Assembly (NCBI GenBank): GCA_007258455.2
Contig: VDFB02270651.1
Location: 696,988,197-697,052,196, forward strand
Source of the DNA: Sequoia sempervirens
Taxonomy: Eukaryota > Streptophyta > Pinopsida > Cupressales > Cupressaceae
Direction: 5' to 3'
DNA length: 64,000 nucleotides
Every line of letters starts with the position of its first letter. Position 1 is the stretch's first letter. A model generated the notes under the pieces. That model had not been told where the DNA came from, did not search any database, and worked only from the letters and a program-made list of their open reading frames with translations. Below, piece after piece: positions 58,492 through 64,000 of this stretch. The translations under genes were made by a program, and so were the position numbers.

Positions 58492-59171
58492 TGAGGTGTC
58501 TCAACCTTGCTATTTTTGTAGATTTGATTTATTCATCTAAGATTTTCCTATAGCTATTGCACATTGTCGGTGCTTTGAAAATAGAAATATCAGTTGCCAA
58601 AAGATTCCCATATGGTAGTATATCATCGAAGGGTTATTTTTAGAGATATTATAATAGATTTAATGACATCTTTGAGGGTAAAAAATTAGGGAGAATATTA
58701 TGGACTTGAGAGCCAAATTTTAGACCAAAATCTTGTATTTTTGGGAAATAAACCTCATGAGAGGTTTTGCAAATGATTTTGTAAACCACAAGTGGTTTAT
58801 TGTCTAGCTGGAGGTTTATAAATTCAAGGCTTGAGGAGTAGTTTGTGTGTAGAGTTTGTAGGTACTGTTATGCTATCAAATTACTACCAGAATTCTTCCA
58901 TAATTATTTACTAGTTATACTCTTGTAAAAGACTTGCTCTACAAGTGTATGTAATCTTGTTGTTGGATTTGAAATGCATTGAGTAGGCTTTGGAGTGTGG
59001 GGTTTTTCACCTGAAATGGTTTTTCCCATGTATATAATGTGTTCATTGTTTATTTTCTATTAAATGTGTTTCTAGATTTTCTATAACTGTTAGATCAATT
59101 TTAAATTTTACATAATATCTCTTCTCAAGATTGGTGCAGGAAATTGTTTCCTCTACTCTAATTTTCTTACA
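58492..59171 (+). repeat. 3' LTR of copia element
   Basis: 680 bp matching 42909-43590; roughly one base in ten to twelve differs by eye. Confidence 0.9.
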
Positions 59172-60590
59172 ACACCAATATCTTTAGAGAAGTATCATAT
59201 GCTAATGCCATGACACCATAGGATTGAATATTTACGCATACCAGAGTCATACAACTAGGAAACCCCATCAAGGATGAGGCGGTCAAAGATTTTGTAGACA
59301 ACATTTATGACCCAAAGTTGTATGTAAACCCTAAGAGCCTTAGGGAAGGAGCAATGCAAAGAATGTTTGACCATAGCTCAATGGATAGTTTCACAGCTTG
59401 TCTCAAGAATTGTGGTTTTCCACAATTCATACTACCCTACACGCACCCATGGCCAGACCTAGTTAATGCATGCACACAAAAACTAGACAAGGAAACTAGG
59501 GTTATTACTAGCAATAGGATAAGGGTTATCATCAGTATGAAAACCATCCAAGATATGTTGTGCATCCCTAAAAATTGGGATGTTGAGATATTCCAAAGCA
59601 AAATAATGATAGATTTCTAGAGAACCAAAGACAAAAAGCTAAAATTCTATAAGGATGAAACAACTAAAGGGTCAGATAATAATCAACTGGTTTTCCCTTT
59701 GGTGCACATATAGTTCAAGTTAGATATGTAGGGAATCTTCTCCATGCTAGATTTTATTTACAACCATGAAAGCAATGATAAGGTCTACAAGTTTTAGATG
59801 GGTTTAGCTTTCATGCTCAAGAAGTAGAGGAGCCATGAGTATTTTGATTTTTTTAATGTAATCATTGATGGAATGATGGAACAATTAATAGATTATAGCC
59901 TTGACTTTGAGTTTAGGTATTCCTCTTTTTTGGTACACTTAGTTTTACACTAGAAGCCTAAAATTTTTAGTGGATCTTTTTTGCTCAATAAGTTTGATAC
60001 AGCGGGGTCATACAAGAAATTTTTGGCCTGGACCCATGTGCTTTCAAGAACATGGGATTACTATTTATTTGTTGATTATTTCCTGTAACTAGTACTCTTA
60101 GATCTATATCCATTCCCTCCAAGTAGGTTTTCCCTCAAAGGTTTGGATTGGATGAAAAACCGCCAAAATACAATAGATTATTACTTCAGAGCATATTTTC
60201 GTTCATCAAATTTCATGGTTTCATTGGGGAACATTTTAGGCTTCCTAAATTTATAATAGATAGAACCCTCGCTTTAGAGGCATGCTATCAGGTATCCATT
60301 GCTAATAAAGCTTACGGTAATGGAAGACACAAAAAAGTTCCTTACGCCCTTCCCCTTACAATTTCTAAAAGTTAGATAATGCTTGTGAAGCAAGAGGAAC
60401 ATGACATGTTGACTAACAAGTTGGCCTACCTAGGCTTGGTCCTTATTTGTGATAGTTGGAAGTATAATCCTGATAAATATCTTCTGACTATCAAACATGA
60501 AGAGTGAGAGTATTTTTATTCAAGAAAGAACCCAACCGAGGAGAGGGCAGAGGTCTATATCGACCTAGCCTTCATACCATTCGAATGACC
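59172..60590 (+). pseudogene. Unrecognised decayed plus-strand ORF
   Basis: Best part 59318-59620 (MYVNPKSLREGAMQRMFDHS, KNCGFPQFILPYTHPWPDLV). The frame continues with stops through YNHESNDKVYKF, MGLAFMLKK, HEYFDFFNVIIDGMMEQLID, and SRTWDYYLFVDYFL, LLDLYPFPPSRFSLKGLDW. Then in another frame come 60148-60375 (PKFIIDRTLALEACYQVSIA) and HDMLTNKLAYLGLVLICDSW. At least 400 codons of former protein. No domain recognised. It resembles in style the unknown A/B ORFs but no shared block was found. Confidence 0.45.
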
Positions 60591-60671
60591 ACCCTAGCTC
60601 AACTTCTATCTCAGAGTTGTAGAGTTTTGATAGAACACCCAGATGGTCCAATCCTTTAAAACATAGCTTGA

Positions 60672-62348
60672 TGTAAGCAAAGGAAGAAACCATCATTCAC
60701 AAGCTTACAATTTTTACAATTAGGGATTCAATCCCTCTAATTCTTCATGATTTCACTAGAATTCTTCATAAAACAATGGCACCAAATGAATTCTCACAAC
60801 TCTAACCCAAGATAAAGTTCCCAAGACATTCAAACTCCTTAGTAACCTCAATTTATCCAAAAAAAAAACAATCACAAATTTTTCCCATTTAATTATTCTC
60901 AAATATTCAACTTCACTTTTCTATTTTTTGATAACTTGACTCAAATCATCAAAACTGAGTACACAACTCAAAACCATTTTTTGATTCACAAAACACTATT
61001 AGAAAACATAAAAATTATGGAATCAAAATCTATTCGCAACACAAACAATTCAAATATATGAACTCTCCCAAGTAGACTGTTCAAAACAACCATTAGGCCC
61101 CTTTTAGACCACATAAACTATCAACTATACATTACCAAGACCATTCCATCTTCTTAAAACCTTAAATAGATGTAAAATTTCTTGCACAACAAGGTTAGAC
61201 AATTCCAATACCTTATTCATGTCATTTTTACCAAACACCCATCCTCAAACTTCACTTTGGGCTCCCAAAAGGTGACTGTTATAAGCCTGCCATACACTAT
61301 TCAATGTACAAAAATACATAAAAACCTTCAAGTTTTCCAAACTCCCATCAAGAGAGCACTTAAAATTCAACCTTACAACCTTTCCAAACACCCATGCCAA
61401 AGAGGAATTCCAAATTCTCAAACTAGACACTTAAAACTTCACTGTATTCTAGTTTATCAGTCCATCTTAACAAAATAGTCAATAAACAATTGTTTCAAAC
61501 TTATAAATCCACCAAACCATGTATTGAAATGACTTAAAATACACCAAAACACCATTTGAAGAAAATATCATTCAATACGGTTTCAAAAATCACAAACAAA
61601 ACTCTTTAAAACTCATTATACAATGTTTTTTCTAGAATTTTACAAATTTTCCTGACCTAGGGAATCATAGAAACTTCCCTAAACCTCCTCCCCACACTTC
61701 GCTCCTTTGATATCACTTAGAATACATAAGAAAATACCAACTAGACAATTTATAGGAGGTTTCACTGGTTGAAATGAAAGAAACATAAATTACTTTAGTC
61801 GCTGTTTACCCTAATAGATGGTTTTGGCAATTTTGTGGAAAAACACAATAACTTACTCAAATTTGTACCAATTTGCATGAAACCAAGTTTATATGGAAGT
61901 TTATTGATAAATATATTACTTAAAATCATTTATACATGCACACATGCTTGTACAGGGCCGTAAAACATCAAAGAACAAAGAATTTATGTGGGAAATACTA
62001 GGAAAACAAAGCTTTCATTATTCAATTTCCAAACTACAATCACCCACATGTTACAAAATGCATACAAGTCCTTTTTAAAATAATTCTAACTTGTATTTTC
62101 AGTTTCTAACTTCCTCCAATGATGAAAATGAACTTGACCTTTCACCTTCCCCATTTTTACATATTTTTGCAACTTTACAAATTTGTGTTGACAACTTCTT
62201 TTTTTTACATCTTTGCAAATAATAAACTCAAATGACCTTCTATCAACTTCAATACATGTAAAATGCATTAAATGTTCTCATTAAACTATTAGGAGCACAA
62301 AATTAAAGAAAAATCCAAAAATTACATGATGGAAATATGTTAGAATCA
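60672..62348 (-). repeat. 3' LTR (extent partly inferred)
   Basis: The left edge is exact and identity with the right LTR runs to at least 61382, where the window ends for the partner. The right edge at 62348 is inferred from a PPT-like sequence beyond it. The minus frame 61245-61430 and others are not supported. Confidence 0.55.
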
Positions 62349-62375
62349 TGGTGCTCCTGCATCATTCTCCCAAAC
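62349..62375 (-). promoter_or_regulatory. Candidate polypurine tract
   Basis: The minus strand reads TTTGGGAGAATGATGCAGG and then AGCACCA before TGATTCTAAC. The GGGAGAATGATG form is usual for copia-type elements. Confidence 0.45.
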
Positions 62376-63275
62376 AAGAAAATTTTCAAGCCCTCTTGGA
62401 CTTGATGTTGTCAACAAACCTTCACCCTTTGTATGCTTTGCTTCTTATCTACCTTGAAACATCCCCAAATTGTCTTCATTTTCACCTTAGGCTTCATTTT
62501 TTCCATGCAAATCAGTTTTCTATCTTGCTTGTCAACTGAAATCATATTCATTATGCTTTGGTGCATCTCAGTATCTTGTTTCTCCCTTTGTCCTTTGATC
62601 TTCAATTTGTTCCATGTCCAAAGAATTAGCATAACAAAGAAATGACACATTAGTTCAATCACAATACCTCCATTTGTCTTCAATTATTTAGAAATCTCCA
62701 AGATCAATTCATCTTTAATCATTTCTTCATTCAATCTTATCACCAACTCAATGTCTTCATTCTTTGAAATCAGGTTCTTCATCACTAGTTCTCCTTCATC
62801 TTCATGCTTGGGAATAACTGCAATGTCTTCATCCATAAACTCTTATTTTGCATCTAAAAACACTTCTTCTTTTATCATCTTCTTTTTCCTTTTCCTTCTT
62901 TTGACAATCTTTTGAATGGGCCATACAACTTTCCTTTTCACCACCAAATTCCAACTTGTCATCTACTTAATCATCTGCTCCAACTTCATCATGGACTCAT
63001 GGAACTCTTTGTCAAATCTTCTCACCTCTTTCTTTATTGCTGCTATCCCTCTATTAATCTTCTCTTGTCCTTTTCTCTTTTTCCTCTCTTCCTCTACCTA
63101 TAAATGTCTTCTCAATATCTCCATCTTTTAGATGGTTTGTAAGCAAGTCTCTCCTTACTTTACTTTCTCTTAACTTTCTCTACCCTCTCTTCACAACAAC
63201 TAAGTTCTTCTTAACTTGCACAACACCACAAAACGCACAACTACAACCAAAAAATATCTACCCAACACCTTCTAT
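62376..63275 (-). other. Short interior of the minus-strand element
   Basis: The minus frame 62683-62411 is open (90 codons, Lys-rich, CHFFVMLILW hydrophobic patch) and can be followed upstream as Glu/Lys-rich sequence. There is no recognisable Gag. The plus-strand Phe-rich frames are its antisense. Confidence 0.4.
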
Positions 63276-63287
63276 GCTCTAATACCA
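63276..63287 (-). promoter_or_regulatory. Primer binding site (iMet type, one change)
   Basis: Minus-strand TGGTATTAGAGC, 5 nt from the LTR end TTGCTTACA. It carries the same T-for-C change as the site at 5539-5550. Confidence 0.8.
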
Positions 63288-63292
63288 ACTAA

Positions 63293-64000
63293 TGTAAGCA
63301 AAGGAAGAAACCATCACTCACATGATTACAATTTTTACAATTAGGGATTCAATCCCTCTAATTAATCATGATTTCACTATAATTTTTCATAAAACAATGG
63401 CACCAAATGAATTCTGACAACTCTAACCCAACTAAAGTTCCAAAGACCTTCAAACTCCTTAGTAACCTCAATTTTTCCAAAAAACAAACAACACAAAATC
63501 TACTCATTCAATTAATCTCAAATCTTCAAGTTCACTTTTCCCTCTTTTGATTACTTAACTCAAATCATAAAAACTAAGTACACAACTCAAAACCATTTTT
63601 TTATTCACAAAATACCTTTAGAAAACATCAAAATGATGGAATCAAAATCTATTCCCAACACAAACAATTCAAATATGTGAACTCTCCCAAGTAGACTATT
63701 CAAAACAACCATTAGGCCCATTTTAGCTCATATAAACTATTGACTATACATTACCAAGCCCATTCCATCTTCTTAACACTATAAACAAATGTAAAATTTC
63801 CTATAAAAAAGGTTAGACCATTCCAATACCTTATTCATATAATTTTTACCAAACACCCATCCTCAAAATTCACTTTGGGCTCCCAAAAGGTGACTGTTAT
63901 AAGCCTACCATACACTGGTCAGTGTACAAAAAGACATAAAAACCTTTAATTTTTTGAAACCCCCATCAAGAAATTACTTAAAATTCACCCTTACAACCTT
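63293..64000 (-). repeat. 5' LTR, cut by window end
   Basis: Matches 60672-61382 base for base with scattered substitutions, up to CTTACAACCTT at the last base of the window. Confidence 0.85.

Larger units (their letters stand above)
42909..59171 (+). mobile_element. Ty1/copia retrotransposon split by a nested insertion
   Basis: LTRs 42909-43590 and 58492-59171 start TGAGGTRTCTCAACC and end TTACA. A primer site follows the left LTR. Gag, protease, integrase, reverse transcriptase and RNase H are in copia order (integrase before reverse transcriptase). Removing the nested 45365-56026 element and one target copy leaves about 5.6 kb, a normal copia length. Flanking 5-mers (GAAAA and ACACC) do not match, so its own target duplication is lost or mutated. 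The GAG_pre-integrase and integrase style resembles the Tork-like group; this is tentative. Confidence 0.9.
60672..64000 (-). mobile_element. Minus-strand LTR pair with short interior, cut by window end
   Basis: Direct repeats start at 60672 and 63293, both TGTAAGCAAAGGAAGAAACC, and are matched to at least 61382/64000. The minus strand has an iMet-type primer site next to the right LTR. The interior is under 1 kb and shows no gag-pol motifs, so this is a non-autonomous (TRIM/LARD-like) element or a heavily deleted one. Confidence 0.75.

Noticed and set aside
1..64000. Intact host genes, tRNA or rRNA genes, CRISPR arrays
   Set aside because: None seen. All recognisable coding sequence is retroelement-derived, and a eukaryotic repeat-rich context makes CRISPR implausible.

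Overview
This window looks like intergenic DNA from a very large plant nuclear genome, most likely a gymnosperm (conifer-type). I infer this from the AT-rich base composition, the wall-to-wall LTR retrotransposons, the heavy C-to-T/G-to-A decay, and several large retroelement ORFs that I cannot assign to familiar angiosperm families. I found no intact host gene, no tRNA or rRNA gene and no CRISPR array. Nearly every coding stretch is a broken retroelement gene. The species call is an inference; no search was run.

Layout. (1) 1-12618: an outer minus-strand LTR element without pol, whose left LTR is cut by the window edge. It carries a long decayed ORF with a G-patch motif. Nested inside it at 1927-6981 is a compact 5.05-kb element with 1.43-kb LTRs, a tRNA-iMet-type primer site and only gag plus protease plus a membrane-segment tail. 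(2) 12619-13118: a remnant of a proline-rich gag-like ORF. (3) 13119-20300 (copy A) and 30574-36596 (copy B): two diverged copies of one minus-strand family, with matching 3' LTRs, PPTs, TATA boxes and a roughly 4-kb ORF of unknown function. (4) 21181-24890: three related LTR blocks, one plus and two minus, with imperfect palindromes in U3. The last is followed by a Ty3/gypsy gag-protease fragment with a G-patch (24891-27835), fused to a truncated Ty1/copia gag-protease-integrase (27836-30573). (5) 36597-40430: a non-autonomous element with a perfect iMet primer site, a poly-G PPT and a GC-rich island. (6) 40431-42908: a gypsy integrase scrap, a tandem duplication and unassigned decayed ORFs. 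(7) 42909-59171: a plus-strand Ty1/copia element with 0.68-kb LTRs, split inside its integrase gene by a 10.66-kb gag-only element (45365-56026; LTRs of about 3.6-3.7 kb; 5-bp target duplication AGAGT on both sides). (8) 59172-60590: a decayed unknown ORF. (9) 60672-64000: a minus-strand LTR pair with little inside, the right LTR running off the window.

How the parts relate. None of the elements looks able to move by itself. Two are gag or gag-protease only, which implies that reverse transcriptase and integrase were supplied by partners elsewhere. The order of insertion can be read directly from the nesting: copia first, then the gag-only element; outer G-patch element first, then the 5-kb gag-protease element.

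The most interesting signals are: the two gag-only element designs; the G-patch in two unrelated element remnants; the domain order protease, G-patch, zinc knuckle; the hairpin series in the LTR family at 21.2-24.5 kb; the dense GTCTCRCCGA-like motif field in the giant LTRs; and the repeated unknown ORF family A/B.
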